A stretch of DNA of 38,588 bases from an uncultured Oscillospiraceae bacterium (GTDB taxonomy: Bacteria > Bacillota > Clostridia > Oscillospirales > Oscillospiraceae): the NCBI GenBank assembly GCA_910587645.1, contig CAJUNA010000012.1, positions 1-38,588 on the forward strand, in the 5' to 3' direction. The notes below the pieces were generated by a model. It did no database searches and was not told the DNA's origin. It worked only from the letters and a program-made list of their open reading frames with translations. This document shows positions 25,347-33,839 of this stretch, one piece after another. Both the position numbers and the translations under genes were made by a program. Numbering within the stretch: position 1 is the stretch's first letter; the number at the start of each line of letters is the position of its first letter.

Positions 25347-26084
25347 TCAGCCCTCCTGCTCCCAGTTGTGCCAGACGTTCTGCACGTCGTCGTTGTCCTC
25401 CAGCAGGTCGATCATCTTGGTCATATTTTTGATGTCTTCCTCAGACGTCAGCTTGATATAGTTCTGGGGTACCATCTCAATGGCCGCTTCCGCAAAGGCG
25501 TAGCCCTTGGCCTCCAGGGCGGCGGTGACGGCGTTGAAGCTGTCCGGCTCGGTGGTGATCTCAAACACGCCGCTATCGGCCTCGAAGTCCGCCGCGCCGC
25601 AGTCCAACGCGTCCATCATCACCGTCTCCTCGTCCAGTTCGCCTTCCTCGTTGTCGATGATAATGACACCCTTGCGGTCGAAGCTCCAGCTTACGCAGCC
25701 TGTCGCGCCCATGTTGCCGCCGTACTTGTCAAACAGGTGGCGGACCTCGGGGGCGGTGCGGTTGCGGTTGTCGGTGAGGGCTTCTACGATTACCGCAACG
25801 CCGCTGGGGCCGTAGCCTTCATAGACCACCTTCTCAAAGTTGTCGGTATTGCCGGAGCCGAGGGCCTTGTCAATGGTACGCTTGATGTTGTCGTTGGGCA
25901 TATTGGCGGCCTTTGCTTTGGCAATGACGGTGGCAAGGCGGGAGTTGTTGTTGGGGTCGCCGCTGCCGCCCTCCTTTACCGCCACGATCATCTCACGGGC
26001 AATCTTGGTAAACGCCTGGGAACGCTTTGCGTCCGCCGCGCCTTTGGTTTTCTGGATATTATGCCATTTGGAATGTCCGGACAT
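25347..26084 (-). CDS. yebC: YebC/PmpR-family protein
   Basis: A 245-residue member of the widespread YebC family, described as a DNA-binding regulator and more recently linked to translation of difficult proline stretches. It shows MSGHSKWHNIQKTKGAADAK at the start, then NMPNDNIKRTIDKALG, YEGYGPSGVAVIVEALTDN and GATGCVSWSFDRKG, all family hallmarks. The length matches the family. The ATG has AAGGAGG upstream. It sits 15 bases after the Nif3-like gene. Confidence 0.95.
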   Translation of the reverse strand: MSGHSKWHNIQKTKGAADAKRSQAFTKIAREMIVAVKEGGSGDPNNNSRLATVIAKAKAANMPNDNIKRTIDKALGSGNTDNFEKVVYEGYGPSGVAVIVEALTDNRNRTAPEVRHLFDKYGGNMGATGCVSWSFDRKGVIIIDNEEGELDEETVMMDALDCGAADFEADSGVFEITTEPDSFNAVTAALEAKGYAFAEAAIEMVPQNYIKLTSEEDIKNMTKMIDLLEDNDDVQNVWHNWEQEG

Positions 26085-26099
26085 GGGATTGTCCTCCTT

Positions 26100-26870
26100 C
26101 TATACGAAATATTGGATTGCCTCCCGGTGGGAGACCGATTTTTTCACTTGCAGTCCGGGGAATTTTTCCTGTAAATACCGGACCAAAACAGGGCAGGCCA
26201 CGTCCTCCGTGGGGAAATGCCCCGCGTCAACCAGTGTCAGGCCCATAGCCTGCGCGTCTAAAAAGTGATTGTATTTCAAGTCGGCGGTGACAAACGCATC
26301 GCAGCCCGCCCCGGCGGCTTCCCAGAGGAAGTCCCCGCAGGCGCCTCCTCCTACCGCGACCTTTTGGATATGCCTGCCGCCGTCCACGTAACGCATCCCG
26401 TTGGGGGACAGCGTTGTTTTTACCCGCTGGAGGAATTCCGGCAGGGCAAGCGGCTGGGGAAGGGTCCCGATCCGTGCAATGCCGTTCTCGTGGAGGGGAG
26501 CCGCGTCAACCAGCCCCAGCGCAGCGGCCAGCGCATCATTAACGCCGCCTATGGCAGCATCCAGGTTGGTGTGCATACAGACCGCCGCCAGGCCGCTCTC
26601 CAGCAGCCGGAGCAGCAGCCGTCCGTCTGGATCCTGGTCAGTGACGCGCTTAGCGGGATGGAAGATTACCGGATGGTGGGATACGATTAATTCCGCGCCC
26701 CACTGGGCTGCTTCCTCCGCTGTCTGTTCTGTAACATCCAGGGCCACCAGCACCTTCTGGACCTCCCGGCCTGGACGGCCCACCAGCAGGCCCACATTGT
26801 CCCACTCCGCTGCCAGCTCTTTGGGGGCCAGGACGCTCAGGGCGGTTTCTATTTCCCGTACCAACGGCAT
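26100..26870 (-). CDS. Nif3-like dinuclear metal centre protein
   Basis: A 256-residue Nif3/YqfO-type protein with metal ligands in SHHPVIF, HTNLDAA and DAGHFPTE, as in the hexameric dinuclear-metal family (GTP cyclohydrolase I type 2-like). The biochemical role is not settled. It lacks the middle PII-like insertion seen in the Bacillus YqfO. It begins one base after the trmK stop. The pair trmK-nif3 is conserved in Firmicutes. Confidence 0.93.
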   Translation of the reverse strand: MPLVREIETALSVLAPKELAAEWDNVGLLVGRPGREVQKVLVALDVTEQTAEEAAQWGAELIVSHHPVIFHPAKRVTDQDPDGRLLLRLLESGLAAVCMHTNLDAAIGGVNDALAAALGLVDAAPLHENGIARIGTLPQPLALPEFLQRVKTTLSPNGMRYVDGGRHIQKVAVGGGACGDFLWEAAGAGCDAFVTADLKYNHFLDAQAMGLTLVDAGHFPTEDVACPVLVRYLQEKFPGLQVKKSVSHREAIQYFV

Positions 26871-26871
26871 C

Positions 26872-27567
26872 TTACCGCGCTCCCTTCCATGCTTCCAGCT
26901 GGGCGATTACGTCCAGCAGCTTTTCCCGTTTCCCGGCTGCCGCCGGATCCCGGGCTTTTTCCAGACCGGCCGCCGCCCTGCGCAGCCGCAGCAGCCGGTC
27001 CGCTATGTACAGCTCCCATAGCGGACCGTCCTCCAGCAGGAAGCCGCCCCACGCCTGGGCTTCGGTGGCAGGGGGCATTTCTCCGCCCCGGACGGACAAA
27101 ATGGGATACAATACCCCTTTGTCCTGCACCAGTTCCTCCGCCAGCACTTGGTAGCCATTTTCCGGCAGCCAGGTTCGCAGTACCTCTGCCTTACTCATAG
27201 GCTGGAGCAGCAACAGCGGCCCCGCGCGGCTCCAAGGTGCGGCGGCTAAAATACCGGTGATAGCGTCACCACCCATTCCGGCGATAACGATTGTTTCCGC
27301 TTCTTCCGGCTCCAGGACGGCAAGGCCGTCCCCCAGCCGGAAGCCGATCCGGTCTTCCACGCCGTACTGCCGCGCAGTCCGCCGCGCGTGCTCTAGGGGC
27401 AGGGCTTTTACATCGGCAGCGACTGCCCATTGGATTTTTCCTTCCAACAACAGCGATACCGGCACATACCCGTGGTCTGTGCCAATATCCGCCAGGCAGG
27501 CGCAATCCGCCGGAACAAGTCCGGCTACAGCCCGCAGGCGCGGCCCCATATCCAGTTTCGCAGCCAA
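26872..27567 (-). CDS. trmK: tRNA (adenine(22)-N1)-methyltransferase
   Basis: A SAM-dependent enzyme that methylates A22 of tRNAs. The 231-residue form has LADIGTDHGYVPVSLL (motif I), AADVKALPLEHAR and the typical IVIAGMGGDAITGIL (motif IV region). LQPMSKAEVLRTWLPENGY and a C-terminal helical coil follow. I place the start at the TTG at 27567, giving MAAKLDMGPRLRAVAGLV, because GGGAGGGGGTGG lies just upstream. A GTG at 27591 is the longer alternative. It is 72 bases downstream of the DUF1858 gene. Confidence 0.92.
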   Translation of the reverse strand: MAAKLDMGPRLRAVAGLVPADCACLADIGTDHGYVPVSLLLEGKIQWAVAADVKALPLEHARRTARQYGVEDRIGFRLGDGLAVLEPEEAETIVIAGMGGDAITGILAAAPWSRAGPLLLLQPMSKAEVLRTWLPENGYQVLAEELVQDKGVLYPILSVRGGEMPPATEAQAWGGFLLEDGPLWELYIADRLLRLRRAAAGLEKARDPAAAGKREKLLDVIAQLEAWKGAR

Positions 27568-27597
27568 CGTTCCACCCCCTCCCGGCAGCACAAAGGA

Positions 27598-27628
27598 GGG
27601 GACCCACAGGAAAAATCTATGAGTCCCC
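27598..27628 (-). terminator. Weak hairpin between DUF1858 gene and trmK
   Basis: GGGGAC (27598-27603) pairs with GTCCCC (27623-27628), with a partly paired interior. The minus-strand T content after it is low (TCCTTTG), so it may only reduce read-through into trmK. Confidence 0.4.
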
Positions 27629-27639
27629 CACTGGCGGTT

Positions 27640-27840
27640 CTACTTATTGGCCTCGGCGTTGACGGCTTCCAGCAGCTTCTCCACGTCCACGCCGTGTACG
27701 GCGCAGGCCTCCGCCACGGTTTCACCCCGGCTGCTGGGACAGCCCAGGCAGTGCATACCGATGGACAGGAAAATAGGCGCGGTCTGGGGCGCCATGTCCA
27801 GGATGTCGCCAATGATGGTATCTTTTGTAATGGTAGCCAT
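27640..27840 (-). CDS. DUF1858-domain small protein
   Basis: A 66-residue protein of the DUF1858 (hybrid-cluster-associated disulfide) type: ITKDTIIGDILDMAPQTAPIFLSIGMHCLGCPSSRGETV, with the CxxC pair in HCLGCPSS near residue 32. It may bind a metal or act in thiol redox. It is encoded alone here, with no hybrid cluster protein. The ATG at 27840 has GGAGG upstream; an earlier in-frame start is inside that site. Confidence 0.9.
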   Translation of the reverse strand: MATITKDTIIGDILDMAPQTAPIFLSIGMHCLGCPSSRGETVAEACAVHGVDVEKLLEAVNAEANK

Positions 27841-27947
27841 GGGAAATACCTCCAAGTTATTTTTCTATGGGCCGATACTCTATTTCAGCGCAAATAGTAT
27901 ACCCCAATACCGGCATGATTTCAATACCTTTTTCAATTTTTCCGCAC

Positions 27948-27988
27948 AAAACCGCCTGCGGAGAAGGAATGTCCTCCACAGGCGGTTT
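27948..27988 (-). terminator. Terminator after the SLH glycosidase gene
   Basis: On the minus strand AAACCGCCTG(TGGAG) pairs with (CTCCG)CAGGCGGTTT, followed by TGTG. It lies 9 bases after the stop at 27997. Confidence 0.75.
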
Positions 27989-27996
27989 CATTTCAT

Positions 27997-30483
27997 TTAG
28001 AAACTGCGCATAACGACCAGCGCCTTGCAGATTTCCGCCCGCGTGATGGGCGCGGCGGGAACCAGCAGGCCGTCCCGGCCGTCAAAGGCCCCGTTTGCCA
28101 CCAAAATCTGGAAATAGAGCTGCGCGTACTCCGGCACCTGCTCTGCGTCTAGATAGGCAAAGAAGTCATTGGCTACCGCCAGCGTATCCTCCGGCAGGCC
28201 GGGGATCCCATCCTCCGGTGGTATGGTGTCATCGCCGGACGGCACAGAAGGCTCCGGCGCAGGCAGGGACGCTTCTGTCAGGCCCAGGGCGCGGCCCAGC
28301 ATAGCGGCCGCCTGGGATCGTTCCAGAGGATTCTGGGGGGCGAAATGGCTTTCGTCCACGCCGTTAACGATGCCCTTATCATACATGGCCCGGATGGCTC
28401 CGCCAGCCCAGGACTCTACGCCCTCCAGGTCTGTGAAAGGCGTGTCTTTTCCAGCGTAGGCGGCGGTGTCAATGTTCAGATACCGCGCCAGCAGCACCGA
28501 GAACTCCGCCCGGGTCAGGCCGCGTTCTGGATAGGCGTAAAGCTTGCCGTCCCCGGCGGCTTCGCCGGTAAGAACCTTCTGCTGGTAGAGCTGGCCCATA
28601 TAGGGCTCCGCCCAGTGTCCAGCCAGATCCTCGAAGGGATGGTTGGCCTCTACGGTAACCGGGATGCTGGCCCGGACGCTTCCGCGCACGGCGGTAATGG
28701 TTCCTTTCCCCGCAGTGGAGGAAGCGGTAAACAGGCCGGTCTGGTCAATGGTTCCCAGGCTGGGGTCGATTTCCCAGGCCGCATCCTCCGGGAAAATTTC
28801 CAGAGAGCGGTGGTTATAGGAAGCGGTCAAAGTCAGCTGCATTTTGCCGTTCGCCATCACCGTGGCCGTGGCCGCACCGTCTGCCAGGATGGACATTGCG
28901 CCGGGTTCGTCCAGCACCAGGATGTCCTGCTGGGCAAACAGGTTGTCATAGACTGCGGTGACGGTAGCAATGCCGCCTTGTTGGGGCGCGGTGAAAATGC
29001 CGCCGCTGACTTCCCCGGCAGTGGCCGTGATGTCAATGGGGTAGTTGGCGGGATAATAATTTGTGTCGGTGACGTTGGCGTTCAGCTTCACTGTATGGCC
29101 CGCCAGCACAGCGGGGGCGGCGGCGGACAAATAGATGCCGTTGGGGATCCCGGTTGCGCCGCCGGGCGCCAGGAGAAGGATATGGTTGGTTACCTTCCGC
29201 TGGCTCTTGTCGCTGGGGGAGTTGAGAAGTTTCGCGGTATCCACATCCGGCGTAGCGGCAACCGCCGTAGTAGAGCCGCCCCCGTCCAGGCACAGGGCCG
29301 TCACACAGCCCAGTTCCACCATCCGCTGGGCCAGGACACCTAAGGATGCGCCCATGCTGACCGCGTTCTGCCGTCCATCCAGGGTGTAGAGCACCAAATC
29401 GCCGTTCGCCTTTACGCCTACGGCGGTGCGGGGGGCGGCGGTGGCTTCAAAGCCGTCTTTCGCCACGCCGTTTTCCACCAGCAGGTAATAGGCCCCGATG
29501 GCTTCCGTCACCCCTGCCCACTGGGGATCCTGGGCGGTAATGGAGATGGTGACTGTCTCCCCAGGCGTCAGGGAGCGGAGAAAGGCCAGGCCTTCCGTGT
29601 ACCCATTGGAGGCGCCGGTGAGAAGGACCTGATTTTCCGCCAGGGTACGGGTTTCAGCGTCCTCCACCACCTGATCGACCTGCAAGTATAATTCTCCGCC
29701 GATGGCGGCTCTGCCGCCAATAACGGTCGCCAGAACATTCACGCCATCAGACGCCACAGAGGATCCGGTGGTGTGGTCATCCCGGTAATCGCTGGTCAGC
29801 ATGGTGACCCCGGCTTTATCCACCCGGGGCTTGTTGAGGGAAGCCAGTTTCAAGCTGCGCCCCGATGCGGATGCCATAATGGACAGCTTCGGGGATCCCA
29901 TAACCACGCTGCCGTCAGGCCGGAAGCCCACAGCGTAGTACTCCGAGGAACCGGAAAGCACCTCTCCATCGGAGACCAGGATACCCAAGGGGTAGCCGGT
30001 GGCGGTATCATAGAAATCGCCGTTAATGCCGCCTACCACCCGGTAACCCATGCTTTCGTATTTCCGGGCGGCGTCAGATACCGTGCTGCGCCCGCAGACG
30101 GAAGCGCCGAAGGACGCCACAGGCCGGATGCCGGTATAGGCTTCCCCGCTGAAACTGCCGTAGGATGCGGTCTGATCAGGAAAGAGCCAGGACAGATCCA
30201 GGCCTCCGCCGTCAGGCTGCCCGCCGGATGGCTGGTAGCCGCCGTTCCAGGTGGAGGGCAGGTTGCTGCCAATGCCGGGGGTATAGGTAAAGTAGTACTC
30301 ATGGCGGGGCTTGTCATAGCTGCCGCTCCAAAATATGTTCTCGCTGTAGGAAACGCCCTGCTGAAGAGCGGCCTCCCGCAGCCAAACGTCGCTGCCGTAC
30401 GCCTGGGATGCGGCCCGCGCCTCCCAGGGAAGCAGGGACAGCGCCAGAATCAGGGCTAAAAACAGGGATGATGCTCGTTTCAT
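27997..30483 (-). CDS. Secreted phosphodiester glycosidase (NAGPA-like) with SLH repeats
   Basis: An 828-residue exported surface protein. Signal peptide (about 1-24). The phosphodiester glycosidase domain runs from about 115 to 440, with the family marks GGINGDFYD (151-159) and CLDGGGSTT (about 398-406). Two Ig-like segments follow (about 448-525 and 530-612), the second resembling bacterial Big domains. Three SLH repeats close it (about 615-670, 680-735, 765-825; HPFEDLAGHWAE and FTDLEGVESW), with a Pro/Glu linker between the last two. SLH repeats bind pyruvylated wall polymers. The enzyme domain probably acts on N-acetylglucosamine phosphodiesters such as wall teichoic-like polymers, which is inference. 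AAAGGAG precedes the ATG. Confidence 0.92.
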   Translation of the reverse strand: MKRASSLFLALILALSLLPWEARAASQAYGSDVWLREAALQQGVSYSENIFWSGSYDKPRHEYYFTYTPGIGSNLPSTWNGGYQPSGGQPDGGGLDLSWLFPDQTASYGSFSGEAYTGIRPVASFGASVCGRSTVSDAARKYESMGYRVVGGINGDFYDTATGYPLGILVSDGEVLSGSSEYYAVGFRPDGSVVMGSPKLSIMASASGRSLKLASLNKPRVDKAGVTMLTSDYRDDHTTGSSVASDGVNVLATVIGGRAAIGGELYLQVDQVVEDAETRTLAENQVLLTGASNGYTEGLAFLRSLTPGETVTISITAQDPQWAGVTEAIGAYYLLVENGVAKDGFEATAAPRTAVGVKANGDLVLYTLDGRQNAVSMGASLGVLAQRMVELGCVTALCLDGGGSTTAVAATPDVDTAKLLNSPSDKSQRKVTNHILLLAPGGATGIPNGIYLSAAAPAVLAGHTVKLNANVTDTNYYPANYPIDITATAGEVSGGIFTAPQQGGIATVTAVYDNLFAQQDILVLDEPGAMSILADGAATATVMANGKMQLTLTASYNHRSLEIFPEDAAWEIDPSLGTIDQTGLFTASSTAGKGTITAVRGSVRASIPVTVEANHPFEDLAGHWAEPYMGQLYQQKVLTGEAAGDGKLYAYPERGLTRAEFSVLLARYLNIDTAAYAGKDTPFTDLEGVESWAGGAIRAMYDKGIVNGVDESHFAPQNPLERSQAAAMLGRALGLTEASLPAPEPSVPSGDDTIPPEDGIPGLPEDTLAVANDFFAYLDAEQVPEYAQLYFQILVANGAFDGRDGLLVPAAPITRAEICKALVVMRSF

Positions 30484-30529
30484 GAAATCTCCTTTACTTT
30501 CCGCTAGGGTTTGGTGGGGAACGAAAGGT

Positions 30530-30558
30530 ACTATACCATATCTGGGGAAGAATGTCTA
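30530..30558 (-). promoter_or_regulatory. Promoter of the SLH glycosidase gene
   Basis: On the minus strand -35 TAGACA (30553-30558), a 17-base spacer and -10 TATAGT (30530-30535), about 47 bases before the ATG. Confidence 0.7.
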
Positions 30559-30754
30559 CTATTCCCCGGCCCGTTAACGGAAATGTAACATTGGAACTCA
30601 TGGCGGCATACAATACTGCGGGGCAGGAATCCCGGCGGAGCGCGGTCCGGTCTCCGGTTTTTCCGGCGGGGGGCCGTATAAAATCCGCGGCAGCGTGGGA
30701 GAATGATAGTGGCCCGAGCCTTTCGGGCACTTCTTCCGGCGGAGTGTGAACTTA

Positions 30755-31120
30755 GTGGATACAAGCGTAAAACGCGGCGACATTTTTTATGCCGACCTCA
30801 GCCCGGTCGTCGGGAGCGAGCAGGGCGGCGTCCGTCCCGTGCTGATCGTTCAAAACGATACAGGGAACCGATACAGCCCCACGGTCATCGTGGCGGCCAT
30901 CACCAGTCAGACGGGAAAGGCGAAGCTGCCCACCCACATAGAATTGGCAGCGCAAAACTATGGACTTACCCGTGATTCTGTGGTATTATTAGAACAGATC
31001 CGCACGCTGGATAAGCGCCGTCTGCGGGAAAAGATGGGGCGCGTGGACAAGGAACTGATGGACAGAGTGGACGCGGCTATCGCGGTCAGCTTCGGTCTGC
31101 ACAGCGAGAGATTGGTGTAA
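30755..31120 (+). CDS. mazF: MazF/PemK (EndoA) family mRNA endonuclease toxin
   Basis: A 121-residue toxin-type RNase that cuts single-stranded mRNA at short motifs. KRGDIFYADLSPVVGSEQGG, RPVLIVQNDTGN, SPTVIVAAITSQ, KLPTHIEL and DSVVLLEQIRTLDKRRL are hallmarks, close to Bacillus EndoA. The GTG at 30755 is favoured, with GGAG 10 bases upstream; a GTG three codons earlier would lie on the ribosome site. I find no MazE-type antitoxin upstream (30484-30754 carries no convincing gene), unlike the usual pairs. It may use an antitoxin encoded elsewhere. Confidence 0.93.
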   Translation: MDTSVKRGDIFYADLSPVVGSEQGGVRPVLIVQNDTGNRYSPTVIVAAITSQTGKAKLPTHIELAAQNYGLTRDSVVLLEQIRTLDKRRLREKMGRVDKELMDRVDAAIAVSFGLHSERLV

Positions 31121-31145
31121 TCTCGGGTTTTTCACGGAAAATTTG

Positions 31146-31173
31146 GGTCCGCGGGGGACGCCCCCTGCGGACC
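31146..31173. terminator. GC-rich hairpin after mazF
   Basis: GGTCCGC-GGGGG pairs with CCCCC-T-GCGGACC around an ACG loop. There is no T-run, so it is a stable hairpin that may work as a weak terminator or as mRNA protection. Confidence 0.45.
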
Positions 31174-31213
31174 TGCCAAAATCGAATTACATAGGATAAA
31201 GGAAAGCGTTATC

Positions 31214-31702
31214 ATGAAGAAAAAAAGACTGCGCATTTTACTCTGTGCCATTGGGGCGGCTATCGCCCTGACAGCGGCGGCGGCCATGGCCACCGGGGGC
31301 GCGGGCTCTCAAAGCGACCCGTTGGTAACCCTCAGCTATTTGACGGATACCTTCACCAAACAGATTATGGACAAGGTGGACGCCCAGATCGCCCAGCGCA
31401 ATGCCCTGCTCGGACAGGGGCCGGGAAGCGGTTCCGCTGGGACAGCGGCGTTTGCGGCGGTGGCCCTGGAGCCAGGACAGGCCCTTTATGGGGAGGCAGG
31501 CTGCGAAGTGCTGCTGCGCTCTGGCGGAGCGAACTGCGGCGCGTCCCCCGCGCCGGGGCTGGTGGACGCTACCTCCGGCGGTTCTATTGATGGCGGCGCC
31601 GCGCTGCAAGCCAACCATCTGTATCTTATGACCGATGCCCGGACGGTGTCCAGTGGGGCAGGGGCAGTGCTGCTGGTGCGGGGAGTGTATACCATTGGAT
31701 AA
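31214..31702 (+). CDS. Exported protein of unknown function
   Basis: A 162-residue protein with a clear signal peptide (KKKRLR followed by a hydrophobic core to about residue 28). A segment GSQSDPLVTLSYLTDTFTKQIMDKV is predicted helical, then come a Gly/Ala-rich low-complexity stretch, two Cys (in GCEVLLR and NCGAS) and a C-terminal beta-type region ending VYTIG. I do not recognise a domain. It could be a wall-associated or germination-related protein. The ATG has AAAGGAAAG about 9 bases upstream. It is followed by the TPP riboswitch promoter. Confidence 0.75.
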   Translation: MKKKRLRILLCAIGAAIALTAAAAMATGGAGSQSDPLVTLSYLTDTFTKQIMDKVDAQIAQRNALLGQGPGSGSAGTAAFAAVALEPGQALYGEAGCEVLLRSGGANCGASPAPGLVDATSGGSIDGGAALQANHLYLMTDARTVSSGAGAVLLVRGVYTIG

Positions 31703-31760
31703 GCGCGGTCCCCTTTACCGGGCATTTTGTGCCTACAGGCGGGAAATATTCAAAACTTGC

Positions 31761-31790
31761 TTGACAAATCCTCCCCTTTTCTGCTATAGT
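31761..31790 (+). promoter_or_regulatory. Promoter of the TPP riboswitch-thiT transcript
   Basis: -35 TTGACA (31761-31766), an 18-base spacer and -10 TATAGT (31785-31790), directly ahead of the riboswitch. Confidence 0.85.
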
Positions 31791-31799
31791 ATGGGTACA

Positions 31800-31896
31800 A
31801 TCCAAGGGGCGCTGGCGCACGTCGGCTGAGATGGGACGCATTGCCGTCCGGTCCCTCGAACCTGATCCGGGTAATGCCGGCGTAGGAATGCGATTA
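31800..31896 (+). promoter_or_regulatory. TPP (thiamine pyrophosphate) riboswitch aptamer
   Basis: The THI-box core is present: CGGCTGAGATGGGA near 31823 and CGAACCTGATCCGGGTAATGCC with GCGTAGGAATG near 31858-31890. Binding of TPP is expected to favour the terminator at 31915-31950 and switch off thiT. Confidence 0.95.
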
Positions 31897-31914
31897 CTAT
31901 AAAGTATGCCCTTG

Positions 31915-31950
31915 TCGTATGTCCGCGCCTTGTGGACATACGATTTTTTT
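31915..31950 (+). terminator. Riboswitch-controlled intrinsic terminator
   Basis: TCGTATGTCC (31915-31924) pairs with GGACATACGA (31934-31943), followed by seven T. It lies between the TPP aptamer and thiT and is the expression platform. Confidence 0.92.
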
Positions 31951-31989
31951 GTCCACAGGCACTTCCCGCCACTAAAAGGAGGAAGTTTT

Positions 31990-32583
31990 ATGTCCGAAGA
32001 AAGAAAACCCCATGTCAAGCAGCACAAAACCATGGCTTTCAGCACCCGCTGCCTTGCCGAAGCGGCGGTGCTGGTAGCCCTTGCCCAAATCCTCAGCTAT
32101 ATCAAGGTCTACGAGTTTCCCAACGGCGGATCCGTTACCGTTGCCATGTTTCCGCTGATCCTCTTTGCTGTCCGGTGGGGCTTGAAGCCGGGATTACTGG
32201 CCTGCTTTACCTTTGGGACGCTCCAGCTCATTTTCGATGGGGCCTACGCCTGGGGATGGCAGTCCATGCTGTTGGATTACCTGGTGGCTTTCACGCCATT
32301 AGGATTGGCCGGGCTGTTCCGAAGGAAACGCTGGGGCATCTATGTAGGGACGGTTGTTGGCTGTTTCTGCCGGTTTGTGGTTCACTACATCAGTGGTGTG
32401 ACCATCTACCGGATCCTGGTTCCCACTGAGGTACTGGGGATTTCCTTTGCCAACCCACACCTGTACTCCCTGGTTTATAACGGCTCTTATATGCTGGCGA
32501 ACACCATTTTGGCCCTGGTGATCTCCGCATTGCTGTACGTACCGCTGAAAAAATATATTTTGGCTCAGGATTTGGTGAAATAA
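31990..32583 (+). CDS. thiT: Energy-coupled thiamine transporter ThiT
   Basis: The S component of an ECF transporter that takes up thiamine. The 197-residue protein has six transmembrane segments and the family pattern LAEAAVLVALAQILSYIKVYEFPNGGSVT. The WGWQSMLLDYLVAF and GVTIYRILV segments fit the thiamine-binding ThiT fold. The ATG at 31990 has AAAGGAGG upstream. Control by the TPP riboswitch in front supports the substrate. The energising EcfA/EcfT subunits must be encoded elsewhere. Confidence 0.96.
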   Translation: MSEERKPHVKQHKTMAFSTRCLAEAAVLVALAQILSYIKVYEFPNGGSVTVAMFPLILFAVRWGLKPGLLACFTFGTLQLIFDGAYAWGWQSMLLDYLVAFTPLGLAGLFRRKRWGIYVGTVVGCFCRFVVHYISGVTIYRILVPTEVLGISFANPHLYSLVYNGSYMLANTILALVISALLYVPLKKYILAQDLVK

Positions 32584-32596
32584 GCCAGAGCCATCG

Positions 32597-32624
32597 AAAA
32601 CGCTGCCATTCCGGCGGCGTTTTT
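32597..32624 (+). terminator. Terminator after thiT
   Basis: AAAACGCTGCC pairs with GGCGGCGTTTTT around ATTCC. It begins 13 bases after the thiT stop. Confidence 0.85.
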
Positions 32625-32698
32625 CGCTGCGCGGAAACGTTCCAGCGCCGGACAGGCCTGCGGAATAGGAATTAACAAAAATGTAACGCCAGTTCCTC

Positions 32699-32727
32699 TT
32701 GACCCAGCCAGAATTTAGGGGTATACT
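32699..32727 (+). promoter_or_regulatory. Promoter of the xpaC-telA cluster
   Basis: -35 TTGACC (32699-32704), a 17-base spacer and -10 TATACT (32722-32727), about 49 bases ahead of xpaC. Confidence 0.75.
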
Positions 32728-32775
32728 AAAACCATACCATTGCCGGTTGTATCATATCATTGTAGGAGGCCCTGT

Positions 32776-33483
32776 ATGGCTACCGTGCGAAAAGTGCGTA
32801 AGTCCGCCGCCCCATATTATGGCGCGGCTGCCGTCTGGATTGCCTGGGCGGTGCTGCGGGACTTGTATAAGCCCAGCCACTTCGCGTTTGTGGCGGTCTT
32901 GTCTATCGGCGCGTTCCTGCTTCTGCGCGCGGTGTGTAAGGATGAGGTGGTTGAGACTATCGTTCCCGATCCGCCTAAAGAGGAGGAAAAGCCCACTGGA
33001 AACCCGGAGCTGGACAAGATGGTCAGCGATGGCAGGAAGGCGGTCAGCGAAATGAAGCGCCTGGACGAGGCCATTGAGGACGAAAAAATCTCCCAGGACA
33101 TCCGCCGCCTGGAAGCAGTCTGCCAGAAGATCTTCGACCAGGTAAAGGCGGATCCCGGCAAGCTGCCCCAAATCCGGCAGTTTATGGACTACTATCTGCC
33201 CACCACCTTAAAGCTGCTAAACGCCTATGACCGGATGGATTCCACCGGCGTGGCAGGGGAGAATATCTCCGGCACCAAGGGGAAGGTGGAGAACATGATG
33301 GGTACTATCGTTACCGCTTTTGAAAAGCAGTTGGACGGCCTGTTCGGCACGGACGCGCTGGATATTTCAACAGATATTTCCGTATTGGAAGCCATGCTGG
33401 CCCGAGAAGGGCTGGCGGGAGAAAAGATGGAGGCGCAGACCACGAAAAATGGGGATGGCACGGATTTGAAACTGGAACTGTAG
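32776..33483 (+). CDS. xpaC: XpaC-family protein (5-bromo-4-chloroindolyl phosphate hydrolysis)
   Basis: A 235-residue protein with two N-terminal hydrophobic segments (about 12-30 and 33-50), followed by a mainly helical cytoplasmic domain. NPELDKMVSDGRKAVSEMKRLDEAI, RQFMDYYLPTTLKLLNAY and the following helices fit XpaC. The family name comes from a Bacillus gene affecting X-phosphate hydrolysis; its true role is unknown. XpaC genes are often next to telA, as here, which suggests a shared envelope or stress role. The ATG at 32776 has AGGAGG upstream. Confidence 0.9.
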   Translation: MATVRKVRKSAAPYYGAAAVWIAWAVLRDLYKPSHFAFVAVLSIGAFLLLRAVCKDEVVETIVPDPPKEEEKPTGNPELDKMVSDGRKAVSEMKRLDEAIEDEKISQDIRRLEAVCQKIFDQVKADPGKLPQIRQFMDYYLPTTLKLLNAYDRMDSTGVAGENISGTKGKVENMMGTIVTAFEKQLDGLFGTDALDISTDISVLEAMLAREGLAGEKMEAQTTKNGDGTDLKLEL

Positions 33484-33509
33484 AGTTATAATGGTAGGAG
33501 GATTTTACG

Positions 33510-33737
33510 ATGAAAAAGGTCAGCGGATCGATTTTTGTATTACTTGGATTTCTTGAGGGAATGATCAGTGGCATATTCGGCTATCTGTCCAGGGAAGACG
33601 ATGGGCCGGAGCTGCTGAATTGGATCATCAGCATGGGCTTTTTTGTCTGCTCCTTCCTGCACGTTGGTATTGGGATGCGGCGCATGAAGGAGGAACGGGC
33701 GGAAAGACTTGCCGGTAGCGGCTGTGAGGACTGCTGA
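33510..33737 (+). CDS. Small membrane protein of unknown function
   Basis: A 75-residue protein with two predicted transmembrane segments (about 7-24 and 37-55), a charged loop between them (SREDDGPE) and a charged, Cys-containing tail (GCEDC). AGGAGG lies 8 bases before the ATG. It sits between xpaC and telA and is probably part of that operon. I do not recognise a family. Confidence 0.75.
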   Translation: MKKVSGSIFVLLGFLEGMISGIFGYLSREDDGPELLNWIISMGFFVCSFLHVGIGMRRMKEERAERLAGSGCEDC

Positions 33738-33839
33738 GAGACGGCAGTATGTTGCCCGCCCTGGGCATTCCGCTGTAAAAAGCGGAAAATCAGGCTGATA
33801 CAGACGAAATGACTGCAAAATAAGGGAGGACAAAGCAAA

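Noticed and set aside
25089..26174. 361-codon plus-strand open frame
   Set aside because: Antisense to yebC and the membrane protein gene, with low-complexity Val/Gly/Ala content and no domain.
28345..29343. 332-codon plus-strand open frame
   Set aside because: Antisense shadow of the SLH glycosidase gene.
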